Shown here: positions 24,898-32,404 of the stretch, piece by piece
How the letters are laid out: every line of letters starts with the position of its first letter
Position numbering within the stretch: the stretch's first letter is position 1
Assembly (NCBI GenBank): GCA_965197405.1
Contig: OZ240206.1
Coordinates: 3,100,001-3,164,000, forward strand
DNA: 64,000 nucleotides
Reading direction: 5' to 3'
DNA from: G965197405 sp965197405
GTDB lineage: Bacteria > Chloroflexota > Dehalococcoidia > Lucifugimonadales > JAGWBF01
The notes under the pieces: model-generated
Database searches by the model: none
What the model was told of the DNA's origin: nothing
What the model saw: only the letters and a program-made list of their open reading frames with translations
Made by a program: the position numbers and the translations under genes

Positions 24898-25770
24898 ATG
24901 CTTCATCCATACCCCCATGAGTCCGGACCAGGGGAGCCTATAGTCGAGCTAAAAGACGCCACCTGCGGCTACAACGGCCAGCCGGTGATCTCGGAAGTGA
25001 ACCTGAGCATAATGCCCGGCGATTTCGTCGGGTTGTTGGGGCCAAGCGGTTCGGGTAAGACCACTCTTTTGCGCTCTGTCCTTGGAGCGGTGGACTTGTA
25101 CCGGGGCGAGGTCATGGTAGACGGTGTCTCCACCGCCCAGAAAAGGCCGAGGGTGGGCTACGTGCCTCAGTTGGAGACCATTGACTGGAACTTCCCTGTC
25201 ACAGTGGAAGAGGTCGTCCTGATGGGGCGCACGATGGACAACCTGCTCTTCCCCTGGCACCGGCGCCGGGACCGGAAGCTGGCGCTGGATATGCTGGAGC
25301 AGCTGGGCATTTCCCACCTGGTGAGACGGCATATACGGGAGCTGTCCGGCGGCCAGCAGCAGCGCGTCTTCCTGGCCAGGGCCCTGGTGAGCAGCCCACG
25401 GCTTCTTCTGCTGGACGAACCTACCGCAGGGGTGGACATCAAGACGCGGGACGACGTGATGCACCTGCTCCACGAGCTCAACCACCAGGGCGTCACAATC
25501 ATCATGACCACCCATGAGATCAACGCGGTTGCGGCCCATCTTCCCTGGGTGGTATGTCTGAACGGGCGGATTTTGGCCGAGGGGCCTCCTGCCCAGGTGT
25601 TCACCCCGGAGACCTTCAGGCTAACCTACAACGCCGAGATGCCGGTGATACATTACCAGGGGATGACCCTGGTAGCGGAGAGTCCCCACTTTTTCGCTCA
25701 AAATGGCCGGCAGGACACGACGGAGGAAGGACTCGTTGAGCTCGCTGAGAAGGAAGGCGAACGTGTCTGA
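24898..25770 (+). CDS. Metal ABC transporter ATP-binding protein
   Basis: A 290-residue ABC ATPase that energises the metal importer. Walker A is GPSGSGKTTLLRS near residue 45, the signature is ELSGGQQQRVFLARAL near 150, Walker B is RLLLLDEPTAGVD near 170, and the switch His is in MTTHEINAV. The Q-loop region reads VGYVPQLETIDWNFPVTVEEVV, typical of ZnuC/MntB-type ATPases. It starts 9 bases after the binding-protein stop with GAGGTAGACCT upstream, and its 3' end overlaps the permease gene. Confidence 0.94.
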   Translation: MLHPYPHESGPGEPIVELKDATCGYNGQPVISEVNLSIMPGDFVGLLGPSGSGKTTLLRSVLGAVDLYRGEVMVDGVSTAQKRPRVGYVPQLETIDWNFPVTVEEVVLMGRTMDNLLFPWHRRRDRKLALDMLEQLGISHLVRRHIRELSGGQQQRVFLARALVSSPRLLLLDEPTAGVDIKTRDDVMHLLHELNHQGVTIIMTTHEINAVAAHLPWVVCLNGRILAEGPPAQVFTPETFRLTYNAEMPVIHYQGMTLVAESPHFFAQNGRQDTTEEGLVELAEKEGERV

Positions 25771-26635
25771 GCCTTTCCAGTACGAGTTCTTCGTGAGAGG
25801 CATGATCGCCGCCACCCTTGTGGGCGGCCTGTGCGGCCTCATGGGGGTGTACATCGTACTCAGGCGCATGGCGTATATCGGCCACGGCCTCGCCCACGCG
25901 GTCTTTGGAGGGGCCATGGTCAGCCACATCATGGCCTTCAACTTCTTTGCCGGCGCGACCATCTGGGGCTTCCTCTCCGCGCTGCTCATCACCCTCACGA
26001 CCAGAAAGAGAAAGATAGGCGCCGATGCCGCCATAGGCATCATCACCACGGCCAGCTTCGCCCTGGGCGTCGCTCTCATAAGCCGTCAGAAGACCTTCAC
26101 ACGAGACTTTGAAACGGCCCTCATCGGCAATATCCTGGGAGTCTCCCAGGGCGACCTGCTGACCATCATCGTAGTAACCGCCGCCGCGGGCCTCATCCTG
26201 TTTGTCGGCTATAAGCTCTTCCTCTTCAACACCTTCGACCCGGAGGTGGCGGGCTTCTACGGAGTCCCGACGGCGTGGGTGGACACTATATTCTCTCTGG
26301 TCCTGGCTGCTACCATAGTGGCATCTATGCACATTCTGGGAGTCACTCTGATCGCCGCTGCGGTGGTCATCCCGCCCATTATAGCGCGCCTGCTGACCGA
26401 TAGCTTCAAGAAGGTGCTGATTATATCTACGGGGCTGGGCGCCTTCTGCGGCCTGGCCGGCATCTACCTCAGCTACTACGTGGACGTGTCCTCCGGCGCC
26501 AGCATAGTCCTCTTTTCCGCCTTCTTATTCCTGGTCGTCCTGGCCTACACAAGCCTCAGAGGGCACCTCCTTCCGCAACGGCGGTTCTCGAAAGCGGCCA
26601 CGATGCCCGACCGTCGCTCCGTCTCCTTCGATTAA
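25763..26635 (+). CDS. Metal ABC transporter permease (ABC-3 family)
   Basis: A roughly 290-residue integral membrane protein with about eight hydrophobic helices. It starts with FFVRGMIAATLVGGLCGLMGVYIVLRRM and continues through YIGHGLAHAVFGGAMVSHI, the conserved DEVAGFYGVP-like FDPEVAGFYGVPTAWVD, and MHILGVTLIAAAVVIPPIIARLL. The family exports the metal from binding protein to cytoplasm. Two starts are possible. The GTG at 25763 (VSEPFQYEFF) has AAGGA eight bases upstream and overlaps the ATPase gene by 8 bases. An ATG at 25703 would overlap by 68 and add a basic stretch. I prefer the GTG. Confidence 0.88.
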   Translation: MSEPFQYEFFVRGMIAATLVGGLCGLMGVYIVLRRMAYIGHGLAHAVFGGAMVSHIMAFNFFAGATIWGFLSALLITLTTRKRKIGADAAIGIITTASFALGVALISRQKTFTRDFETALIGNILGVSQGDLLTIIVVTAAAGLILFVGYKLFLFNTFDPEVAGFYGVPTAWVDTIFSLVLAATIVASMHILGVTLIAAAVVIPPIIARLLTDSFKKVLIISTGLGAFCGLAGIYLSYYVDVSSGASIVLFSAFLFLVVLAYTSLRGHLLPQRRFSKAATMPDRRSVSFD

Positions 26636-26785
26636 CCCCTTAGCAATTGAGCCTCGACCCGTGAATAGAGTCCCCTATTTCAGCAAGCAGCACATTGGGT
26701 ACCGGTGGTTGGCCCGGCAACAAAGTTGTCGAGGGACTCCCTGGAACTGGATGTCGCCAGATGGTATCATGGATAGAAACTTATT

Positions 26786-26816
26786 GGAACTCTGGGGAAC
26801 TCCGGGAAACTCTGGG
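26786..26816 (+). repeat. Short tandem repeat
   Basis: Three near-identical 10-11-base units, GGAACTCTGG, GGAACTCCGG and GAAACTCTGG, lie just upstream of the gene at 26837. Function unknown. Confidence 0.5.
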
Positions 26817-26836
26817 CTGACAGGAAGGTTTATTAG

Positions 26837-27631
26837 ATGAGCAAACTTCTGGATAGGCTGGAAAGGATCAATCGCGGCGCTCCCGCATCTATGGGGTTTG
26901 GGGCCGCCGCCCGCGCCGAGAAGGTCCCGCCCATGGCGCTGGTGGGTATGCTATCGAGTCGGGACTCGTCGGCGCAGGGGGCCTCCGTCCTGGCGAAGAT
27001 AGGCGCCGATGCCGCCCTCATAAGCGGGGGGGGCGAGGGGGAAGTACCCGGACAGGTGGCCCAGGCCCTTGACAGTGTGCCCTGGGGCCTCAGAGTCCAG
27101 GGCCTCAAGGGCGAAGAGTCGAGTCATTATAGGGAGCAGGGGTGCGATTTCCTGGCCTTCGAGCCCGAGGGCGCACTGCTGGGAGCCATAGAGAAGAATG
27201 AGAACACCGCCTATCTGCTGTGCATCCAGCCGGACATGGAAACACGTTCCCTTCGGGCCATCGAACACCTGCCTGTGGACGCAGTGCTGTTGTCCCTGGA
27301 CTCAGTAGAGCCGCCCTTGACCCTTCAACACCTCATAACCGTCGGCGCGGTACGTAGCGCATTCAGCAAGTATCTCCTGCTGGAAGTGCCCGGAGTCCTT
27401 ACCAGAGGCGAACTGGAGGCGTTGAGGGATATGGGGGTGAACGGCCTGGTGGTGGATGCCAACGCCCTTTCCGCAGAGGAGCTTGAAGGGATGAAGGAGT
27501 CGCTCTTGAACCTCCCGAGACCCCAGGGCAGCAAGTCCAGAAGGGCCAGCGCTATCCTGCCTCGCACGGACCCTGGCCCAAGCAGCGCCCCCATCCCCGT
27601 GGAGGAAGAGGAAGATGAGGAGGACTTCTAA
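26837..27631 (+). CDS. Uncharacterised protein, probable (beta/alpha)8-barrel with acidic tail
   Basis: A 264-residue protein I do not recognise. It shows eight short hydrophobic strand-like segments at regular spacing (ALVGML, AALISG, WGLRVQ, DFLAFEP, YLLCIQ, AVLLSL, YLLLEV, GLVVDA) separated by amphipathic helices, as in a TIM barrel. The C-terminus leaves this pattern with a Ser/Pro/Arg-rich stretch and ends in a run of Glu and Asp (VEEEEDEEDF). No signal peptide or membrane helix. AGGAAGG lies before the ATG. The gene stands alone between the metal importer and the aromatic amino acid operon. A link to phosphate-binding barrels is possible, because GVLTRGELEALRDMGVNGLVVDAN resembles a final barrel strand, but no catalytic motif is clear. 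Confidence 0.7.
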   Translation: MSKLLDRLERINRGAPASMGFGAAARAEKVPPMALVGMLSSRDSSAQGASVLAKIGADAALISGGGEGEVPGQVAQALDSVPWGLRVQGLKGEESSHYREQGCDFLAFEPEGALLGAIEKNENTAYLLCIQPDMETRSLRAIEHLPVDAVLLSLDSVEPPLTLQHLITVGAVRSAFSKYLLLEVPGVLTRGELEALRDMGVNGLVVDANALSAEELEGMKESLLNLPRPQGSKSRRASAILPRTDPGPSSAPIPVEEEEDEEDF

Positions 27632-27695
27632 GGCGGTGTTTAATAAGTTCTCGCGGCCGCTCACCTGTCACCTTGTCCGCGTCCAGGCAGGCCAG

Positions 27696-27833
27696 GCAGG
27701 GACGACGCAAATGTGTCATTCCGAACGGAGCGAAGCGGAGTGAGGAATCTCGGACGCGGGCTTACTCGAGAGCATGGATTTTAGACACTCTCTAAGGTCC
27801 TTTGGATGGAACTGAATTGGGTGCAGGGACGAC
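27696..27833. repeat. Rearranged MITE family A copy (A5)
   Basis: Contains TGTCATTCCGAACGGAGCGA and GAGTGAGGAATCTC followed by the segment CGCGGGCTTACTCGAGAGCA, which is the inverse of the centre of copy A4. The 11 bases GCAGGGACGAC occur on both sides (27696-27706 and 27823-27833), but the element lacks the CAGGG-type ends, so it may be truncated. Confidence 0.5.
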
Positions 27834-27867
27834 AAGGATAACGGCTTAATTACTATGGAGGTACGAG

Positions 27868-28902
27868 GTGGCTAAGATAGGAATAGTCGGTACAGGCCTC
27901 ATCGGCGCTTCTCTCGGTCTTGCAATAAAGAAGTCCGGTGGCAAAGACATCGAGATTGTCGGTACGGACATAGAGCGCAGCCACTCCTCAAAGGCCCAGA
28001 GCATGGGCGCTATAGACCGGGTGGAGCGCAAGCTCGTGAGCGCCACCGAGGGCGCTGAGATAGTAATTATTGCCACTCCCGTCAGCGTGATGAAGGACGT
28101 GATAGAAATCATAGCTCCCTCTCTGATGGAAGGATGCCTCGTCACCGATACGGGCGCGTCCAAGGGCGAAGTCCTGGAGTGGGCAGAGCAGTACCTCCCC
28201 CGGAATGTAAACTTCGTGGGAGGCCATCCCCTCGTCGGTAAAGGCGGTTCCGGCCCTGAACTAGCAGACGCCTCCCTCTTCGATGGCCGCCCCTACTGCG
28301 TCATTCCCAGTCCGGGGGCCAGGCAGGACGCGGTCAAGCTGCTAACCGATATGATTCGCTCCATAGGAGGCAGGCCCTACTTCATGGACGTAATGGAACA
28401 CGACAGCTTTGTGTGCGCTGTAAGCCACCTGCCCGTCCTCGTCTCTGCCGCCCTCGTGGGTTGTACCGCCAAAAGCCCCTCCTGGGCCGACATCGCCCAG
28501 CTTGCCTCCACCCAGTACGGGGACGTGACCAGCCTGGCTTCCGGCGACCCCACCAGCCACAGAGATATATTTCTCAGGAATAACGAGGGCACGGTCCACT
28601 GGATAGACGCTTTCATCAGGGAACTGTATGATATACGGCGAATACTCATCGGTGACGAGGAAGCCAAGAAAGAGGCCCTGGACAAGGTATTCACTGAAGC
28701 CGCCCAGGCCCGTAACAGGTGGATCGCCGGTGCGGTACGGCCTCCATCCCCAGACGACGACACCAGGGACCGGATACCCTCAGCCACAGAAAATATGACG
28801 AGCATGTTCGTAGGTAGCTCGGACGCACGGCGCCGCTTCTTTGGTTGGGGAGGCAAGGGAGACCGTGACAAGGATACCAAGGCCAGCAGGGGAAGAATAT
28901 AG
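27868..28902 (+). CDS. tyrA: Prephenate dehydrogenase
   Basis: A 344-residue NAD(P)-dependent enzyme of tyrosine synthesis. The Rossmann motif is at the N-terminus (IGIVGTGLIGASLGLAIKKSG). DTGASKGEVLEWAEQYLP and VGGHPLVGKGGSGPELADASLF give the conserved Ser/Thr and the catalytic GGHP(L/M)-type His motif. The C-terminal helical domain includes HDSFVCAVSHLPVLVSAALV with the second conserved His. About 50 extra C-terminal residues are Arg/Asp/Gly rich and probably disordered. It starts with GTG and GGAGGTACGA upstream. aroA follows after 17 bases, so this is the head of a shikimate-pathway operon. Confidence 0.92.
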   Translation: MAKIGIVGTGLIGASLGLAIKKSGGKDIEIVGTDIERSHSSKAQSMGAIDRVERKLVSATEGAEIVIIATPVSVMKDVIEIIAPSLMEGCLVTDTGASKGEVLEWAEQYLPRNVNFVGGHPLVGKGGSGPELADASLFDGRPYCVIPSPGARQDAVKLLTDMIRSIGGRPYFMDVMEHDSFVCAVSHLPVLVSAALVGCTAKSPSWADIAQLASTQYGDVTSLASGDPTSHRDIFLRNNEGTVHWIDAFIRELYDIRRILIGDEEAKKEALDKVFTEAAQARNRWIAGAVRPPSPDDDTRDRIPSATENMTSMFVGSSDARRRFFGWGGKGDRDKDTKASRGRI

Positions 28903-28919
28903 CCCGGGAAGGTCGGACC

Positions 28920-30227
28920 GTGAGGCAAGTTGTCAAAAGGCCGCAAGCCCTGAGGGGCCCTGTAACCCCACCCGGAGATAAGTCCGTCTCCCACCGCGCC
29001 CTTATCCTCAACGCCATCGCCCACGGAACGGCCACGGTTACCGGCCTCTCCGGTGGAGAGGACGTTCTCTCCACCACACGCTGTTTGAAGGGACTGGGAG
29101 TCCGTATAGAACCCGGACGGGACGAAGGGACCGTGACGGTGCACGGCTCCCAGGCATCTCTGGATGAGCCTGATGACACCCTCGACACGGGCAATAGCGG
29201 CACCTCTATCCGTCTCCTTTCGGGCCTCCTGGCGGGCCAGCCCTTCCTCTCCGTATTGACCGGCGACTCCTCCGTCCGCTCCCGACCTATGGGGCGGATA
29301 GTGCAGCCCTTGAGGCTCATGGGGGCACAGATACAGGGCAGGAATAACGACACGCTGGCCCCTCTGGCAATCCGGGGCGGTTCCCTCAAGGGAATCGAGT
29401 ACGCCATGCCCGTAGCCAGCGCCCAGCTCAAGTCCTCAATCATGCTGGCCGGACTATCGGCCCAGGGAGAGACGGTGCTCCACCAGCCTGCCCGTTCCCG
29501 GGACCACACGGAGCGCATGGTAAGGGCTATGGGTGCGGAGGTGGAAGAGGACGGCCTCAGTGTGGTCTTGAAGCCGGGAAAGCTCTCAGCCGTGGACGTC
29601 CACGTACCCGGGGATATTAGCTCGGCCGCCTTCTGGATGGTGGCAGGGCTTTGCCACTCCGATGCCAGGATAAAAATAAAGGGCGTCGGGGTGAATCCGA
29701 CCCGTGTTGGGATACTTGAAGCCCTGGAGGCTATGGGCGCCCGCATCAGCCGGGAGTCCCCTCGACTTGAGGGTGGCGAACCGGTAGCCGACCTGCTGGT
29801 GGAGTCCAGCGACCTCAGAGCCACCGAGGTGGGCGGCGAGTTGATACCCCTGATTATAGACGAGTTGCCAGTGCTGGCGGTTGCGGCCTGCTTCGCCAGG
29901 GGCACCACGGTCATCAGGGATGCCCAGGAGCTAAGGGTCAAGGAGTCTGACCGAATCTTGACCACGGTAAAGGAGCTATCAAAGCTTGGGGCTGGCATAG
30001 AGGAGCGGCCCGACGGCATGGTGATTCACGGGACGGGGCGGCTCACCGGTGGCCGGTGCCGCAGCCACGGCGACCACCGGCTGGCCATGGCCCTGGCGGT
30101 AGCCGGGCTGCTGGCAGAGAGAGAGACCGCGGTGGACGGTGCTCAGGCCGCCAGCATATCCTACCCCCAGTTCTGGGAGCACATGAAGGGGCTGTACGAC
30201 TCGCCAGAAAGCCGCCCTGATGGGTGA
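28920..30227 (+). CDS. aroA: 3-phosphoshikimate 1-carboxyvinyltransferase (EPSP synthase)
   Basis: A 435-residue enzyme that transfers enolpyruvate from PEP to shikimate-3-phosphate. The N-terminal PPGDKSVSHRALILNAIA holds the conserved Lys and Arg. LDTGNSGTSIRLLSGLLAGQPF near residue 85 is the PEP-binding NSGT(S/T) region, DSSVRSRPMGRIVQPLRLMGAQI gives the RPM motif, and DELPVLAVAACFARGTT near 320 and HGDHRLAMALAVAGL near 385 are the C-terminal signatures. GTG start with GGAAGG upstream. Its end overlaps gmk by 8 bases. Confidence 0.95.
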   Translation: MRQVVKRPQALRGPVTPPGDKSVSHRALILNAIAHGTATVTGLSGGEDVLSTTRCLKGLGVRIEPGRDEGTVTVHGSQASLDEPDDTLDTGNSGTSIRLLSGLLAGQPFLSVLTGDSSVRSRPMGRIVQPLRLMGAQIQGRNNDTLAPLAIRGGSLKGIEYAMPVASAQLKSSIMLAGLSAQGETVLHQPARSRDHTERMVRAMGAEVEEDGLSVVLKPGKLSAVDVHVPGDISSAAFWMVAGLCHSDARIKIKGVGVNPTRVGILEALEAMGARISRESPRLEGGEPVADLLVESSDLRATEVGGELIPLIIDELPVLAVAACFARGTTVIRDAQELRVKESDRILTTVKELSKLGAGIEERPDGMVIHGTGRLTGGRCRSHGDHRLAMALAVAGLLAERETAVDGAQAASISYPQFWEHMKGLYDSPESRPDG

Positions 30228-30870
30228 TCTCTCAGAATATCCCCATACCTCATGTTCTCGCACCCCTTCTCACACCTCCGGGGGACCGCTGCTGGTGGTC
30301 CTGTCGGGGCCTTCCGGGGCCGGAAAGGATGCGGCGCTCAACGGCCTGCGCGACCTGGGACTCCCCCGGCACTTCGCGATCACCGCCACCACGCGTCCCA
30401 TGCGTCCCGGAGAGAGAGACGGGGTGGAGTATACGTTCCTGGAGCCGGAGGAGTTCCAAGCGATGATGGAGAAGGGCGAATTTCTGGAGCACGCCCGGGT
30501 ATATGAGAACTGGTATGGCGTCCCCCGGCGGCAGGTCAGTGAAGCCATGCAAAAGGGCCTGGACACCATACTCAAGGTGGACGTGCAGGGCGCTGCCACA
30601 ATCAAGAAGCTACTGCCCGAGGCGGTGTTCATCTTCCTGGCCCCCTCCTCTATGGAGGAGATACGCCGGCGATTGGGAGCAAGGGGCACCGAGTCGGCCG
30701 AAGCCCTGGAGGTCAGGACCCGCGCCGCCTGGCGGGAGATGGAGCGCCTGCCCGCCTTCGATTACAAAGTGGTAAACCGCGACGGCTGTTTGCAGGAGGC
30801 GGTAGCACACATAGACGCCATCATACTGGCCGAGAAGTGCCGCATAAGGCCACGGCGTATTTCCATCTAG
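30220..30870 (+). CDS. gmk: Guanylate kinase
   Basis: A 216-residue nucleoside monophosphate kinase converting GMP to GDP. The P-loop LLVVLSGPSGAGKDAAL is at residue 24, preceded by a 20-residue Ser/Thr-rich extension that may reflect an earlier-than-true start. TTRPMRPGERDGVEYTFLEPEEF is the GMP-binding segment and FLEHARVYENWYGVPRRQV the lid region. ILKVDVQGAATIKKLLPEAVFIFLAPSSMEEIRRRL is Walker B and beyond. The usual GKST P-loop ends GKDA here. It is translationally coupled to aroA (ATG overlaps its end). Confidence 0.94.
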   Translation: MGDLSEYPHTSCSRTPSHTSGGPLLVVLSGPSGAGKDAALNGLRDLGLPRHFAITATTRPMRPGERDGVEYTFLEPEEFQAMMEKGEFLEHARVYENWYGVPRRQVSEAMQKGLDTILKVDVQGAATIKKLLPEAVFIFLAPSSMEEIRRRLGARGTESAEALEVRTRAAWREMERLPAFDYKVVNRDGCLQEAVAHIDAIILAEKCRIRPRRISI

Positions 30871-30942
30871 CCTACCCGGTCGCGGGCGATTGTGGTATCC
30901 TCTTGGGGCAGCATTGAGCATCAAGATTTCTGGAGGGGTAGC

Positions 30943-31845
30943 TTGGAGGAGAGTCCGGGAACGGGTACTAAAGCCAGACTCCCGCAGTGGATGAAGGTGC
31001 GTATGCCTGGCGGGCCCAACTATATCGAGCTCAAGAACCTCCTTCGCAACTCGGAGCTCCACACAGTCTGCGAGGAAGCCCAGTGCCCCAACATCGGCGA
31101 GTGCTGGGAGAGCCGCAGCGCCACCTTCATGATTCTGGGGGATATATGCACCCGCCGCTGCCACTACTGCGCCGTCACCACCGGCAGGCCCACCGGGATT
31201 GACGTCACCGAGCCGGACCGGCTGGCCCAAACCGTCAGTCGCCTGGGCCTCAAATACTGTGTAATCACCTCGGTGAACAGGGACGACCTTGCCGACGGGG
31301 GGGCCTTCATCTTCGCCATGTGCATCGGCAAAATAAATCAGGAGGTCCCCGGCTGCAAGGTAGAGGTCCTCATTCCCGATTTCGACGGCTCGCTGCCAGC
31401 GCTGAAGACGGTGGTCAAGGCGCGCCCCGACGTCCTCAACCACAACATAGAGTCCACACGCAGGGTCTTCCCACGGGTCAGGCCCAGGGGAGACTATCCC
31501 AGGTCCCTGGAGCTGCTGGCCAGAGTGAAGGACCTGGACCCGGCAATGCCCACCAAGTCTGGAATAATCGTGGGCATGGGCGAGGAATGGGACGAGGTCG
31601 TGGACACCATGAAGGACCTGCGCAGCGTGAACTGCGACCTGCTGACCATAGGCCAATACCTGCGTCCCTCGAAGAAGCACGTCGCCATCGCCAGGTACTA
31701 TACCCCCGCCGAGTTCGAGGAGCTACGGGGCATCGGGGAGTCACTGGGGTTCAAGCACGTAGCCTCCGGCCCGCTGGTGCGCAGCTCCTACCACGCCGAC
31801 CAGCAGCACGAGGCGGCCCTTTTGACGCTGAGACAAACACTTTAA
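30943..31845 (+). CDS. lipA: Lipoyl synthase
   Basis: A 300-residue radical SAM enzyme that inserts two sulfurs into protein-bound octanoyl chains. Both cluster motifs are present: the auxiliary CEEAQCPNIGEC near residue 43 and the radical SAM CTRRCHYC near residue 72. ITSVNRDDLADGGA is characteristic, and the C-terminal RSSYHAD motif is intact. I prefer the TTG at 30943, which has GGAGGGG five bases upstream. A GTG at 30892 would add 17 residues without family resemblance. The gene ends the tyrA-aroA-gmk-lipA cluster. No lipB gene is adjacent. Confidence 0.93.
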   Translation: MEESPGTGTKARLPQWMKVRMPGGPNYIELKNLLRNSELHTVCEEAQCPNIGECWESRSATFMILGDICTRRCHYCAVTTGRPTGIDVTEPDRLAQTVSRLGLKYCVITSVNRDDLADGGAFIFAMCIGKINQEVPGCKVEVLIPDFDGSLPALKTVVKARPDVLNHNIESTRRVFPRVRPRGDYPRSLELLARVKDLDPAMPTKSGIIVGMGEEWDEVVDTMKDLRSVNCDLLTIGQYLRPSKKHVAIARYYTPAEFEELRGIGESLGFKHVASGPLVRSSYHADQQHEAALLTLRQTL

Positions 31846-31915
31846 CATCCGTTGGCCCCACCATCCCGTCCCCGGCCCTTTTCATCGACACTACCCGAAT
31901 AGACTCCTGTTCCGG

Positions 31916-32245
31916 TCAGATGGCCTCATTCGCAAGTCTCACGCTTACGAGCCGATTCAGGCTCACGCCTTCCTCCGCCACTCGTACGGCCAGAGCACGG
32001 TGCGTTTCCGGCGGCAGTCGCACCATGAACTTTCCGCTGTACCTTCGGTCAGCCATTGGCTCCGGTGCCGTTTCGTTGACGGCCAGCATATCGGCGAGGG
32101 AGTCGGACACCAGCCGCCTGATGCCGGAAAACGCTTCTTCCGGGGTAGGTGCCAGCCAGCTCAGCGATGGGAACTCAGCACATAAGCCAATGTACTCTTC
32201 ATCTTCAGCAGACCAGGTTACTCGATAAGTGTAGTGGTCGGTCAT
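31916..32245 (-). CDS. HicB-like antitoxin (orphan)
   Basis: A 109-residue protein with a HicB layout: an N-terminal partial RNase-H-like fold reading YTYRVTWSAEDEEYIGLCAE and FPSLSWLAPTPEEAFSGIRRLV, then a C-terminal ribbon-helix-helix YSGKFMVRLPPETHRALAVR plus VAEEGVSLNRLVSVRLA. HicB proteins bind DNA and neutralise the HicA mRNA interferase. No HicA-like short gene is visible on either side. The ATG at 32245 has GGAGGGCATGCA upstream. The long open frame continuing upstream on this strand is only the antisense of the next gene. It is divergent from the first D-aminoacylase-like gene and could regulate the shared intergenic region. Confidence 0.85.
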   Translation of the reverse strand: MTDHYTYRVTWSAEDEEYIGLCAEFPSLSWLAPTPEEAFSGIRRLVSDSLADMLAVNETAPEPMADRRYSGKFMVRLPPETHRALAVRVAEEGVSLNRLVSVRLANEAI

Positions 32246-32295
32246 TGCATGCCCTCCAGCCTTTGTAATACCGTCAATGATACTATTCGTCGGGA

Positions 32296-32340
32296 GGCAA
32301 TTGCCCGAAAAATTGACAAAAAGACGCTGAATGCTATAAT
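32296..32340 (+). promoter_or_regulatory. Strong sigma-70 promoter with adjacent palindrome
   Basis: TTGACA (32313-32318) and TATAAT (32335-32340) are both perfect and 16 bases apart, 65 bases before the D-aminoacylase-like gene. The 10-bp palindrome GGCAATTGCC at 32296-32305 lies just upstream of the -35 box, inside the region shared with the divergent HicB gene. It is a candidate operator. Confidence 0.65.
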
Positions 32341-32404
32341 GATGGTGCTGAAAGGCGGGCCTTCGGGTCCAGTACCAGGCAATTTGGAATAGGGAGGACA
32401 TGTT

